Source: Hydrogenophilales bacterium (GTDB taxonomy: Bacteria; Pseudomonadota; Gammaproteobacteria; Burkholderiales; Thiobacillaceae). From it: a stretch of DNA of 16,351 nt. Within the stretch, counting starts at the first letter, position 1. The number at the start of each line of letters is the position of its first letter. The notes under the pieces are model-generated. The model was not told the DNA's origin and did no database searches. It worked only from the letters and a program-made list of their open reading frames with translations. The translations under genes and the position numbers were made by a program. Where the stretch lies: positions 1-16,351 of the forward strand of contig JAABQE010000289.1 of the NCBI GenBank assembly GCA_011391655.1, given 5' to 3'. Of this stretch, positions 1 through 9,732 are shown piece by piece.

Positions 1-103
1 TCACAGTGTATCGATTCGGTTCCCGCTTGCGGGAGCGAAACATTGAAATGGTGCCGCGCATTTTACGGACACTGCCCTGATCGCCAACCGGCCACCCCAC
101 GCC
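1..103. other. Intergenic region upstream of mutM
   Basis: This short region holds the 5' flank of mutM. It contains a perfect palindromic hairpin at 21-34 (TCCCGC-TT-GCGGGA). On the minus strand an open frame beginning with ATG at 61-59 (or 43-41) runs off the left edge without a stop, reading MRGTISMFRSRKRE and onwards. This could be the 5' end of a divergently transcribed gene, but about 20 codons are too few to identify it. I see no convincing sigma-70 promoter for mutM and no strong Shine-Dalgarno before its ATG. Confidence 0.3.
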
Positions 104-916
104 ATGCCCGAATTACCCGAAGTTGAAACGACCCGTATGGGACTGTTACCGCGCCTGCAAGGCCACACGCTCACACGCATCGTGGTGCGCAATCCGCGCC
201 TGCGCTGGCCGGTGCCGGACGATCTGGAGGCGCACCTGGCCGGACAAACGCTGCAAGGGCTCGCCCGGCGTGGCAAATATCTGCTGTTCGATTTTGGCGC
301 GGCCACCCAGATCGTGCATCTGGGCATGTCGGGCAGCCTGCGCTTTACCGAGCCCGATGAACCGGCTGCGCTGCACGATCACGTCGACTGGCAATTCGAC
401 GATGGCACCACGCTGCGACTGCGCGATCCGCGCCGCTTTGGCGCGGTGTTGTGGACGGACGACGTGGTCCGCCACCCATTGTTGGCGCATCTGGGACCGG
501 AACCGCTCACCCCGGATTTCGACGCAGCCTATCTGTACGCGCAATGCCAGCGCCGCAGCGCGGCCATCAAGCAGGTCATCATGGATGCCCAGGTGGTGGT
601 CGGCGTCGGCAACATTTATGCATCCGAATCGCTGTTCCACGCCGGCATCCGCCCCGCCACCGCCGCACGGCGGCTGAGCCGGCCCGCGTGTGCGCGGCTG
701 GTGGCGGCCATCAAGCAGGTACTGACCGCGGCCATCGCCGCAGGCGGCAGCTCGCTGCGTGACTACGTTCACAGCAGCGGCGAACTCGGTTATTTTCAAC
801 TACAAACACGGGTGTACGACCGCGCAGGCCTGCCGTGCAAAACCTGCACCACGCCAATCCGGCGTATCGTGCAGGGCCAGCGCGCCAGCTTTTACTGTCC
901 GAGCTGCCAACATTGA
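104..916 (+). CDS. mutM: Formamidopyrimidine-DNA glycosylase (Fpg/MutM)
   Basis: Bifunctional base-excision repair enzyme that removes oxidised purines such as 8-oxoguanine and FapyG and nicks the abasic site by beta/delta elimination. The 270-residue length is normal for the family. The start is fixed by chemistry: the protein begins MPELPEVE, so Pro2 is exposed after Met removal and serves as the Schiff-base nucleophile, with Glu3 as the catalytic acid. Lys58 in RRGKYL matches the conserved catalytic lysine, and VHLGMSGSLR (71-80) is a family motif. The helix-two-turn-helix region contains VVGVGNIYASESLF. The C-terminal zinc finger is complete, with cysteines at 245, 248, 265 and 268 (C-x2-C-x16-C-x2-C). 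The gene stands alone, 76 bp before the dynamin-like gene on the same strand. Confidence 0.97.
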   Translation: MPELPEVETTRMGLLPRLQGHTLTRIVVRNPRLRWPVPDDLEAHLAGQTLQGLARRGKYLLFDFGAATQIVHLGMSGSLRFTEPDEPAALHDHVDWQFDDGTTLRLRDPRRFGAVLWTDDVVRHPLLAHLGPEPLTPDFDAAYLYAQCQRRSAAIKQVIMDAQVVVGVGNIYASESLFHAGIRPATAARRLSRPACARLVAAIKQVLTAAIAAGGSSLRDYVHSSGELGYFQLQTRVYDRAGLPCKTCTTPIRRIVQGQRASFYCPSCQH

Positions 917-992
917 TGGCCGCTCCTGCGGCAATCAAGTTTGTTATGAACAGGTCGTTAAATATCCTTGCTCTAGCTGATAAATTGGCCCC

Positions 993-2957
993 ATGACCCC
1001 CACCACCCTGGTAGACGAATTCGAGCACTACAGCAGTTGGCGCGATGCGGTGTACGTGCGCGTCGAGGCGTTGCGTGACTGGCTCAACGCACAGGCGCTC
1101 TGCGACATCGAATCCGAGACGCGGCTGAACCAGTTGCTCGGCCGCCTGCAGGAAGACACGCTGAACGTGGCCTTCGTTGCCGAGTTTTCGCGCGGCAAGT
1201 CCGAGCTCATCAACGCCATTTTCTTTTCGGATTACCGGCAGCGCGTGCTGCCGTCATCCGCCGGGCGCACCACGATGTGCCCCACCGAACTGTATTACAC
1301 GCCCACCCGCGTGCCCTCGCTGCGCCTGTTGCCGATCGAAACCAAGACCCGTCCCGGCAGCCTGGCCGATTTCAAGCACGATGAAACGGCCTGGTCCGAG
1401 TTTCCACTCAACCTCGATTCGGCCGATGAAATGAGCGCCGCGCTGATGCGGCTGGCCGACACCCTGCGCGTCGATGCCGCCACCGCCGAAGCGTACGGCC
1501 TGATCAATCCGGAAGACGAAGAAACCGCTCGCCATCTGGCGCATGACGGACACATCGAGATTCCGCGCTGGCGGCATGCGCTGATCAATTTCCCGCATCC
1601 GCTGCTCAAACAGGGGCTGGTCATCCTCGATACGCCGGGGCTGAACGCCATCGGCACCGAGCCGGAGCTCACGCTCAGCATGCTGCCCAATGCCCATGCC
1701 GTGTTGTTCCTGCTGGCGGCCGACACCGGCGTGACCAAATCCGACATCGAAATCTGGCACCATCACATTGCGCCGATCGGTGGTGCCAGCCGCGCACGCC
1801 TGGTCGTGCTCAACAAGATTGACGGGCTGTGGGACGAACTCAAAACCCAGGCTGAAATCGATGCCGAAATAGCCAAGCAGGCCGCCAGCAGCGCGGCGCT
1901 GCTCGACCTGCCGCTAAACCAGATTTACCCGGTGTCGGCGCAGAAAGCCCTGGTGGCCAAAGTACGCGGGGATGCCGCGCTGCTGACGAAGAGCCGCCTG
2001 CCCGAACTGGAAGCCGCGCTGACACTAGAACTCATTCCGTGCAAGCAGGCTTTGGTCAGCGAGTCGTCACAGCTTGCGGTTGAAGATGTCGTGGTTAAAA
2101 CCACGGAGTTGCTGGAAACCCGGCTCGCCGCCATTCAGGATCAGGTTGACGAACTGGAAGGGCTGCGCGGCAAGAATCGCGGCGTGATCCAGGGCATGAT
2201 GATCAAGGCCAACGAAGACAAGCAACAATTTGAGCGGGGCTTGCAGCAGTTCAATGCGCTGCGCAATGTATTTGCCTCCCAGGTTGGCCTGTTGCGTGGC
2301 CACCTGGGGATGCCGGCATTGAAGTCTGAAGTTGGCCGGGTGCGGCGGGCGATGGACAAAAGCTATTTCAGCGCCGGCCTGCGCGGGGCAATGGGCCATT
2401 TCTTCCGCCGGGTTGACGCCAATCTGGACGCCTCAAGTGCGGTTATCCACGAAATTCGCGCCATGATGGATGCGATGTACCAGAAATTCAGCGACGAACA
2501 CGGCCTCGCCGCAGTCAGTCCGCCGGATTTCAGCCTGAGCAAATATCGCAAGGAAATGATCCGGCTGGAACGGATTTTCGATGAGCGCTTCAATACCACG
2601 CTCAACATGCTGACGGTAGGCCAGCGGCAGTTGACCACCCGCTTCTTTGAAACCCTGGCGAGCAAGGTGGTGCAAGTGTTCGAGCTGGCCAACAGTGAAG
2701 CGGAAGCCTGGCTCAAGGCAACCATTTCACCCATGGAAACCCAGATCCGCGAACATAAAACCCAGCTGAAACGCCGTCTCGAAAGCGTCAGCCGCATTCA
2801 TGCCGCGACCGAAACGCTGGATGACCGGATTGCCGAGCTTGAAGCAACCATCGGCACTGTGCGCGACCAACTGGACAATCTGGCGCGCATCAACACACGT
2901 ATTGCCGATGCGCTGTCCGATGACCTGCGTGGGGTGCGACTAGCTAAAACAGCCTGA
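993..2957 (+). CDS. Dynamin-family large GTPase of unknown role
   Basis: A 654-residue protein with a dynamin-type GTPase domain in its N-terminal half and a long, mostly helical C-terminal half. Visible G motifs are: G1 AEFSRGKS at 63-70, G2 around RTTMCPTE (92-99), G3 DTPG at 213-216, G4 NKID at 274-277 and a G5-like SAQKA at 315-319. Coiled-coil-like stretches occur near 385-420 and 590-640. I see no obvious transmembrane helix or signal peptide, so it is probably cytosolic or membrane-peripheral. The first glycine of the Walker A motif is alanine. Bacterial dynamin-like proteins remodel or repair membranes, and some affect chromosome partitioning; which applies here cannot be told from sequence. 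It lies downstream of mutM and is convergent with the ferredoxin gene. The ATG at 993 has only a weak ribosome-binding site. Confidence 0.85.
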   Translation: MTPTTLVDEFEHYSSWRDAVYVRVEALRDWLNAQALCDIESETRLNQLLGRLQEDTLNVAFVAEFSRGKSELINAIFFSDYRQRVLPSSAGRTTMCPTELYYTPTRVPSLRLLPIETKTRPGSLADFKHDETAWSEFPLNLDSADEMSAALMRLADTLRVDAATAEAYGLINPEDEETARHLAHDGHIEIPRWRHALINFPHPLLKQGLVILDTPGLNAIGTEPELTLSMLPNAHAVLFLLAADTGVTKSDIEIWHHHIAPIGGASRARLVVLNKIDGLWDELKTQAEIDAEIAKQAASSAALLDLPLNQIYPVSAQKALVAKVRGDAALLTKSRLPELEAALTLELIPCKQALVSESSQLAVEDVVVKTTELLETRLAAIQDQVDELEGLRGKNRGVIQGMMIKANEDKQQFERGLQQFNALRNVFASQVGLLRGHLGMPALKSEVGRVRRAMDKSYFSAGLRGAMGHFFRRVDANLDASSAVIHEIRAMMDAMYQKFSDEHGLAAVSPPDFSLSKYRKEMIRLERIFDERFNTTLNMLTVGQRQLTTRFFETLASKVVQVFELANSEAEAWLKATISPMETQIREHKTQLKRRLESVSRIHAATETLDDRIAELEATIGTVRDQLDNLARINTRIADALSDDLRGVRLAKTA

Positions 2958-2961
2958 GGCT

Positions 2962-3000
2962 GCCTGGAGTTTTGCCTGGCCTGGGTTTTACCTGGCCTGG
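2962..3000. repeat. Short direct repeats of CCTGGCCTGG between convergent genes
   Basis: The 46-bp gap between the dynamin-like gene and the ferredoxin gene carries GCCTGG at 2962-2967, GCCTGGCCTGG at 2974-2984 and CCTGGCCTGG at 2991-3000. Each copy is followed by a T-rich stretch (AGTTTT, GTTTTA, TCTTTA). The copies are direct, not inverted, so they do not form a terminator stem. A small hairpin (CAGCC-TGA-GGCTG, 2950-2962) has the stop codon of the GTPase in its loop and might act weakly with TTTT at 2970-2973. Confidence 0.6.
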
Positions 3001-3003
3001 TCT

Positions 3004-4323
<1,320 letters not shown>

Positions 4324-4334
<11 letters not shown>

Positions 4335-5631
4335 CTTCGGCCCCCACTACCACGGTCACCAGCTTATCGGCATCCAGCCGGCGGGCGAACGCCTGCTTCA
4401 CCGCTGCCACGTCCACCGCATTGACCTTGTCGACCCAGGTATCCAGGTAATCCAGCGGCAAGTTGTAAAAGCCGATCACCGACAGGTAGTCGAGGATTTT
4501 CCTGTTGCTGTCGATGCGCAGGGGAAAGCCGCCGGTCAGGTTGGACTTGGCCTGCACAAGCTCGGCTTCGCTGGGTCCGTCGGCAATGAACTGCCGCAGC
4601 GTGTCCCTGGCCACCTTGAGCGCGTCGTCCGTCTGCTCAAGCTTGGTCTGCAAGCCGAGCTGGAACGGCCCGGCTTCCTGCATGGGGATGAAATAACTGT
4701 AGGCGCTGTAGGCATAGCCGCGTTTGTCGCGCACTTCTTTCATCAGCCGCGAATCGAAGCCACCGCCGCCCAGCACATAGTTGCCGACAAACAGCGCAAA
4801 GAAATCGGGATCGCTGCGTGACATGCCCTGCGCGCCCACCAGCACATGGCTTTGCGTGGACGGATGGGCAATGTGGGTGTCGGAAACCGGCGCCGGAACA
4901 GGCTTCGGCAGCGCGGCTACGCGCGCCGCCTTCGACAGGCCCGCCGCCAGACGCGTAGCGATGGCCTCGGCTTCGGCGCGGCTGATGTCGCCCATCAGGG
5001 CAATCACTGCATTTGGCGCACTGTAATGTGCACGATAAAACGCCTGCAGGTCGCCGCGCGTAAGTGTTTCGATCGCGGCGGGTTCGCCCGACTCGTCGTG
5101 CGCGTACGGATGCGTGCCATACAGGACGCGATAGAACGCCTTGTCGGCCACCGTTCCGGGGTCGGCCTCGGCTTCCCGGATGCCCGAAATCAGGCGTTGT
5201 TTTTCGCGCTTGATGACGGCCTGCGGAAATTCGGGCTGTTGCAGCACCCGCGCCAGCACCTCCAGCGCAGCGGTTTTTTCGGCGGAAGAAGACAACGTGC
5301 GCAAGGTGACGCCCGCACGGTCGCGGTCAAACGCGCCGCCTAACACCGCGCCGACATCGGCCAGACGGTGCGCAATCTCGGTATCGGTCAGCCCGCCCGC
5401 GCCCTGATCGAGCAAGCCGTGCGTCAATTGAGCCAGGCCGGGCTTGTTGGTCGGGTCGCGCGCACTGCCGCCCGGGAAATCCACCGAAATATCCAGCATC
5501 GGCAGCTCATGGCTTTCGACGAAATAGACCCGTGCGCCCTGCGGCGTTTGCCAGTTCTGGATGGCGAGCGCAGCGTGCGCAGACAGCGGCAGGCTCAGCG
5601 CCAAGGCGCACACAAACCGTTTAATTGACAT
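4324..5631 (-). CDS. M16 peptidase-like protein, zinc-site-dead partner subunit
   Basis: A 435-residue member of the M16 (pitrilysin/insulinase, MPP-like) family with an N-terminal signal peptide (basic MSIKRF, hydrophobic core, SAHA cleavage region near residue 20), so it acts in the periplasm. At the position of the zinc motif HxxEH it reads GLAQLTHGLLDQG (65-77): the two histidines and the glutamate are replaced by Gln68, Gly72 and His71, so it should not bind catalytic zinc. It keeps the C-terminal substrate-binding motif RDKRGYAYS (301-309) with its Arg/Tyr residues. This matches the inactive half of M16B heterodimers, whose active half is encoded just upstream with an 11-bp overlap. A GGGAG ribosome-binding site precedes its ATG. 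The native substrate is unknown. Confidence 0.9.
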
Positions 5632-6979
5632 GACGCACTCCCGGCACCGCCGCGCGGCGCGCCTGCGGTTTCAAATCTTGTGGCTCGAGTTCGGCCACGC
5701 TCAGCTGATCGTCTTTCAGCCATTGCTGCGCGGCTGCCTGCACGTCCTGGGCGGTCACCGCACGCAATTTGTCGACCCGCCGCGCCAGCGCCTCGGGGGG
5801 CAGGCCAGCGATGGCGTATTCGCCCAGTTGCATCGCCTGATAGAACAGCGAATCGCGCTGGTAGACATCAGCCGCAATGACTTGCGCCTTGACCCGCGCA
5901 AGCTCGGCCGCGCTGATGCCTTCACGCTGGATACGTCCGATTTCGCCACGAATGGCCTGTTCCAGCCTGGCGACCGATTTGCCCTGCGCCGGCGTCGCGT
6001 CGATCATGAACATGCCCGGCCCGCGTGCAACCGCGTCGTAGCCTGCGCTCGCGTTCACCGCGACCTGCTGCGTTTTGACCAGCGATTTTTGCAGCCGCGC
6101 CGAATCATTTCCGCTCAGCACGCCGGCCAGTATTTGCAGTGCATACGGCGTGGTGTCTTTCTGCCAGTCTTTCAGGGTCGGGGCATGCCAGGCCATCAGC
6201 AGGTAGGGCAATTGCGCCGGCGCCTTGACCACAATGCGCTTGCTGCCCACCTGCGCGGGCTCGTCCTGCGGCTTGCGCGCCGGTAACGCACGCGCCGGCA
6301 AGCCACCGAAATACTGTTTGGCCAATGCAATCACCGCGTCGGCCTGCACATCGCCCGCCACCACCAGCGTGGCGTTGTTCGGCGCGTACCAGCGCGCATA
6401 CCAGTCGCGCGCATCCTGCCCGGTCATATTCTGCAAATCGTCCATCCAGCCGATGATGGGGCGGCGGTAGGGATGCGTCTGATACGCAGTCGACATCAGG
6501 CGCTCGTACACCACCGATTGCGCCTGGTCGTCGGTGCGCAGCCGCCGTTCTTCCATCACTACCTGGATTTCCTTGGCGAACAACTCGTCGCTGATCACCA
6601 GATTCGCCATGCGGTCGGCTTCCAGCTGCATCGACAGTTCCAGCCGGTCTTTCTGCATCTGCTGGAAATAGGCGGTGTGGTCGCGGCTGGTAAACGCGTT
6701 CTCGCGCCCGCCCGCCGCTGCGATCTTTTTCGAGAACTCGCCCGGCGGCACGGTCTGGGTGCCTTTGAACATCATGTGTTCAAGCACATGCGCCACGCCG
6801 GTGGTGCCATTGAATTCGTCCATCGAGCCGGCGCGATACCACACCTGCGACACCATCACCGGCGCGCGATGGTCTTCCTGCACGATCACCCGCATCCCAT
6901 TGTCCAGCGTGACATCCGTCACGGCTGCCTGCGCGCTGCCGACTGCGAGCGCCAACACGATTTTCCACATGCTTCGCAT
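5621..6979 (-). CDS. M16 zinc metallopeptidase, catalytic subunit
   Basis: A 452-residue periplasmic M16 peptidase. A short signal peptide (KIVLALAVGSAQA) precedes the mature domain. The inverted zinc motif is intact: His64-Val-Leu-Glu67-His68 in GVAHVLEHMMFKG, with the third ligand Glu144 in VVMEERR exactly 76 residues after His68, as expected. The C-terminal half lacks the Arg/Tyr RGYAY motif, which its neighbour carries, so the two proteins probably complete one active site together. The start at 6979 is favoured over the in-frame ATG three codons later because GAGGTG lies 6 bp upstream. It is the first gene of the minus-strand group and divergent from ftsY. Known M16 proteins degrade peptides of limited size; the physiological role here is inferred. 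Confidence 0.93.
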   Translation of the reverse strand: MRSMWKIVLALAVGSAQAAVTDVTLDNGMRVIVQEDHRAPVMVSQVWYRAGSMDEFNGTTGVAHVLEHMMFKGTQTVPPGEFSKKIAAAGGRENAFTSRDHTAYFQQMQKDRLELSMQLEADRMANLVISDELFAKEIQVVMEERRLRTDDQAQSVVYERLMSTAYQTHPYRRPIIGWMDDLQNMTGQDARDWYARWYAPNNATLVVAGDVQADAVIALAKQYFGGLPARALPARKPQDEPAQVGSKRIVVKAPAQLPYLLMAWHAPTLKDWQKDTTPYALQILAGVLSGNDSARLQKSLVKTQQVAVNASAGYDAVARGPGMFMIDATPAQGKSVARLEQAIRGEIGRIQREGISAAELARVKAQVIAADVYQRDSLFYQAMQLGEYAIAGLPPEALARRVDKLRAVTAQDVQAAAQQWLKDDQLSVAELEPQDLKPQARRAAVPGVRHVN

Positions 6980-7002
6980 GTTTTCACCTCAAATAGAATA
7001 AG

Positions 7003-7032
7003 CCGAATGATAAGCCGCGCCCGAATGATAAG
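7003..7032. repeat. 12-bp direct repeat in the M16/ftsY divergent intergenic region
   Basis: CCGAATGATAAG occurs at 7003-7014 and again at 7021-7032, a period of 18 bp. It lies in the 95-bp gap between the divergent M16 operon and ftsY, where promoters for both directions must sit. On the plus strand TAGAAT (6994-6999) resembles a -10 box but has no good -35. On the minus strand a TTGACG -35-like hexamer (7049-7044) lacks a well-spaced -10. The repeat could be a regulator site or chance duplication. Confidence 0.55.
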
Positions 7033-7074
7033 ATTAAGGCGTTCGTCAAACAGCCATGCTGACTGCCTTTATCC

Positions 7075-8139
7075 GTGTTTAGTTTCTTCAAAAAATCCAA
7101 GCCCGCCCCTGCGCCGGAAGCGACCGATGTTGAACCGGTCGCGCCCGAACAGCTTGCGCCCCCTGCTATTGCCAGCGCGCCAGCGGTCGAGCCCGCCGCT
7201 GCGCCCAGCCGCCCGGGCTGGGCGCAACGCCTCAAGCAGGGGCTGACCAAAACTCGCGACCGGCTGGGCGGCCAGCTCTCCAGCCTGTTCGGCGTCGGGC
7301 GCAAGATCGACGCTGAACTGTTCGAGGAACTCGAAACCATCCTCATCACGGCGGATATTGGCGTGGATGCGACCCAGGTCTTGCTCGACACCCTGCAAAA
7401 AAAGGTGCGGCGCGAAGGCCTGACCGAAGCGTCCGACTTGCAGGCTGCGCTCAAGCAGGCGCTGATCGACCTGCTGACCCCGCTGCAGGCGCCACTCGAC
7501 ATCACGCCGCAAAAACCATTCATCCTGATGCTGGCCGGCGTCAATGGCGCGGGCAAAACCACGACCATCGGCAAGCTTGCCAAGCTGTATCAATCGCAGG
7601 GTTTGTCGGTTCTGCTGGCAGCGGGTGACACCTTCCGCGCCGCCGCGCGCGAGCAGTTGCAGGTCTGGGGCGAGCGCAACAACGTCACCGTGATCAGCCA
7701 GGACAAGGGCGATTCCGCTGCGGTGATTTTCGACGCCATCCAGGCCGCACGCGCACGCAACATCGACGTGGTGCTGGCCGACACCGCCGGGCGCCTGCCG
7801 ACCCAGCTGCATTTGATGGAAGAGATCAAGAAGGTCAAGCGCGTGATCGAAAAAACCGCGCCGGGCGCACCGCACGAAGTGCTGCTGGTGCTCGACGCCA
7901 ACACCGGGCAAAACGCCGTGACGCAGGTCAAGTCGTTCGACGATGCGCTCGGCGTAACCGGCCTCGTGCTCACCAAGCTCGATGGCACCGCCAAGGGTGG
8001 CGCCATCGCGGCCATTGCGCAAGCGCGCTCTGCGCTGGCGCGACCGATACCGGTTCGCTACATAGGGGTCGGCGAAGGAATGGACGACTTGCGCCCATTC
8101 GATGCACGCGAATTTGTCGAAGCGGTATTTACCGCATGA
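7075..8139 (+). CDS. ftsY: Signal recognition particle receptor FtsY
   Basis: SRP-family GTPase that docks ribosome-nascent-chain/SRP complexes at the inner membrane for co-translational insertion. The 354-residue protein has a short Ala/Pro-rich N-terminal region (about 1-45) in place of the long acidic A domain of E. coli, then the helical N domain (about 46-140) and the G domain. The G1 loop is GVNGAGKT (155-162), followed by DTFRAAAREQL (185-195), DTAGRL (236-241) and TKLDGTAKGG (300-309). The start is a GTG at 7075; the opening MFSFFKK is typical of FtsY and no in-frame ATG fits better. No clear Shine-Dalgarno is seen. Its stop overlaps the ftsE start by 4 bp (ATGA), making ftsYEX one transcript. 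Confidence 0.97.
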   Translation: MFSFFKKSKPAPAPEATDVEPVAPEQLAPPAIASAPAVEPAAAPSRPGWAQRLKQGLTKTRDRLGGQLSSLFGVGRKIDAELFEELETILITADIGVDATQVLLDTLQKKVRREGLTEASDLQAALKQALIDLLTPLQAPLDITPQKPFILMLAGVNGAGKTTTIGKLAKLYQSQGLSVLLAAGDTFRAAAREQLQVWGERNNVTVISQDKGDSAAVIFDAIQAARARNIDVVLADTAGRLPTQLHLMEEIKKVKRVIEKTAPGAPHEVLLVLDANTGQNAVTQVKSFDDALGVTGLVLTKLDGTAKGGAIAAIAQARSALARPIPVRYIGVGEGMDDLRPFDAREFVEAVFTA

Positions 8140-8798
8140 TCAGTTTCAGCCAGGTCACCAAACGCTATCCCGGCGGCCACGAAGCCCTGTCGGGAGCCAA
8201 CCTCGCCATCGAAAAAGGCGAGCTGGTGTTCCTAACCGGCCATTCCGGCGCGGGCAAATCCACCCTGCTCAAACTCATCGCGGCCATCGAGCGCCCCACC
8301 AGCGGCGTGGTATCGGTCAACGGCCAGAATATCAGCCGCCTGTCGCAGCGCGCGGTGCCCTATCTGCGCCGCAACATCGGCCTGGTATTTCAGGATCACA
8401 AGCTGCTGTTCGACCGCAATGTCATCGAAAATGTAGTGCTCCCGCTCGATATCGCCGGCTTTGACCGCCGTGAAGCGTTCAAGCGCGCGCGTGCAGTCAT
8501 CGACAAAGTCGGCCTGCTGAACCGCGAGAAATCCAATCCGGTCAGCCTGTCTGGCGGCGAGCAACAGCGTTTGTGTATCGCCCGCGCGCTGGTGAGTCGT
8601 CCCGCACTGCTGCTGGCCGACGAACCGACCGGCAATCTTGACGCTGGGTACGCCGCCGACATCATGGCGATGTTCCGCGACTTCCATCAGGTGGGCACCA
8701 CGCTGGTCATCGCCACCCACGACGACCGTGCCATCAGCGCGCTGGGCGGCCGCACCGTGCATCTCGACCACGGAAAAATCACGGAGAGCGCGGCATGA
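8136..8798 (+). CDS. ftsE: Cell-division ATP-binding protein FtsE
   Basis: ABC ATPase that partners FtsX at the divisome and drives activation of septal peptidoglycan amidases through periplasmic factors. The 220-residue protein is complete: Walker A GHSGAGKS (35-42), Q-loop Gln86 in [12 protein letters not shown] signature LSGGE (138-142), Walker B LLLADE (158-163), D-loop GNLD (166-169) and an H-loop histidine in IATHDDR. These motifs are canonical, so ATP hydrolysis is expected. It overlaps both neighbours by 4 bp (ATGA at 8136-8139 and 8795-8798), a tight translational coupling that fits the fixed stoichiometry of the FtsEX complex. Confidence 0.98.
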   Translation: MISFSQVTKRYPGGHEALSGANLAIEKGELVFLTGHSGAGKSTLLKLIAAIERPTSGVVSVNGQNISRLSQRAVPYLRRNIGLVFQDHKLLFDRNVIENVVLPLDIAGFDRREAFKRARAVIDKVGLLNREKSNPVSLSGGEQQRLCIARALVSRPALLLADEPTGNLDAGYAADIMAMFRDFHQVGTTLVIATHDDRAISALGGRTVHLDHGKITESAA

Positions 8799-9703
8799 AG
8801 CATTGGCTGCGTCACCAGAAGCATGCGCTCACTACAGCGTTGCGCCGCTTGCTGTCATACCCGCTGGTCACGTTGTTCACTGCGCTGGCGATGGGTGTGG
8901 CGATCAGCCTGCCCAGCGCGCTGTATCTTGTCCTCGGCAATCTCAACCGGCTGGCCGGCGATCTGCCCGCGCAACCAGAAATCAGCCTGTTTCTCGTCGC
9001 CGATGTCACGCCAGCGCAAAAGGGCCTGATCGCAGCCCGCCTCAAACAGGCCGATATCGCACAGGCGCACTACATTCCGAAAGATCAGGCACTCACCGCG
9101 CTCAGTTCAGCCCAGGATTTGACCGACATTACCGCTGGCCTGAGCGAGAACCCCCTGCCGGACGCCTGGGTGGTCCGCCCGCATACCGCCACACCCGAAT
9201 CACTCACCCGCCTGGCCAGCGAACTCGGCAAACTGCCGGGCGTCGCCGACACCCATCTCGATAGCCAGTGGATCGAGCGCTTGCAAGCCGCACTCGTCAT
9301 CGGACGCACCGGGGTGTGGTTACTGGCCGGCCTGTTTGCCATCGCCCTGATGGCCATCTCGAGCAACGCCATCCGCGCCCGGGTATTGACCCGCCGCGAT
9401 GAAATTCAGGTGAGCCGCCTGATCGGGGCAACCAACCGCTATATTCGCCGCCCGTTTTTGTATCTGGGTGCGATGCAAGGGCTACTGGGCGGCCTCGCTG
9501 CCGGCGCAGTGCTGGCGCTGGCGGGCAGTATGCTGCGCGCGCCGGTCACCCATCTGTCCAGCCTGTATGGGGCGTCCTTCCAGTTGCTGCCGCCTGCCAG
9601 TATCGAAATCGCTGTTGTGCTGGCTCTCACGACGCTGACGGGCTGGCTGGGCGCCTGGATCGCCGTCACGCGCACGCTGCAGCAAATAGAAACCTCCCAC
9701 TGA
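8795..9703 (+). CDS. ftsX: Cell-division membrane protein FtsX
   Basis: Integral membrane partner of FtsE, type VII ABC (MacB-like) fold. The 302-residue protein shows four hydrophobic segments at about 22-46, 166-188, 222-246 and 268-292. The large extracytoplasmic domain lies between the first two (about 50-160) and would contact amidase activators. The N-terminal cytoplasmic part is short and basic. SRLIGATNRYIRRPFLYLGAMQG (207-229) holds the coupling region and start of the third segment typical of FtsX. It ends 86 bp before rpoH, giving the order ftsY-ftsE-ftsX-rpoH also known from E. coli. Confidence 0.96.
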   Translation: MKHWLRHQKHALTTALRRLLSYPLVTLFTALAMGVAISLPSALYLVLGNLNRLAGDLPAQPEISLFLVADVTPAQKGLIAARLKQADIAQAHYIPKDQALTALSSAQDLTDITAGLSENPLPDAWVVRPHTATPESLTRLASELGKLPGVADTHLDSQWIERLQAALVIGRTGVWLLAGLFAIALMAISSNAIRARVLTRRDEIQVSRLIGATNRYIRRPFLYLGAMQGLLGGLAAGAVLALAGSMLRAPVTHLSSLYGASFQLLPPASIEIAVVLALTTLTGWLGAWIAVTRTLQQIETSH

Positions 9704-9732
9704 AGCGGACGCGCACGGAACTCTGCGCCGAT

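Noticed and set aside
21..34. Palindrome TCCCGC-TT-GCGGGA as an intrinsic terminator
   Set aside because: The stem is short and no T-run follows on either strand.
43..66. TTGAAA plus TTTTAC as a promoter for mutM
   Set aside because: The spacer would be only 12 bp, too short for sigma-70.
7069..8022. Long minus-strand open frame (317 codons) antisense to ftsY
   Set aside because: It lies wholly over the well-supported ftsY gene, has a Gly/His/Arg/Gln-rich composition typical of antisense frames in GC-rich DNA, and shows no recognisable domain.
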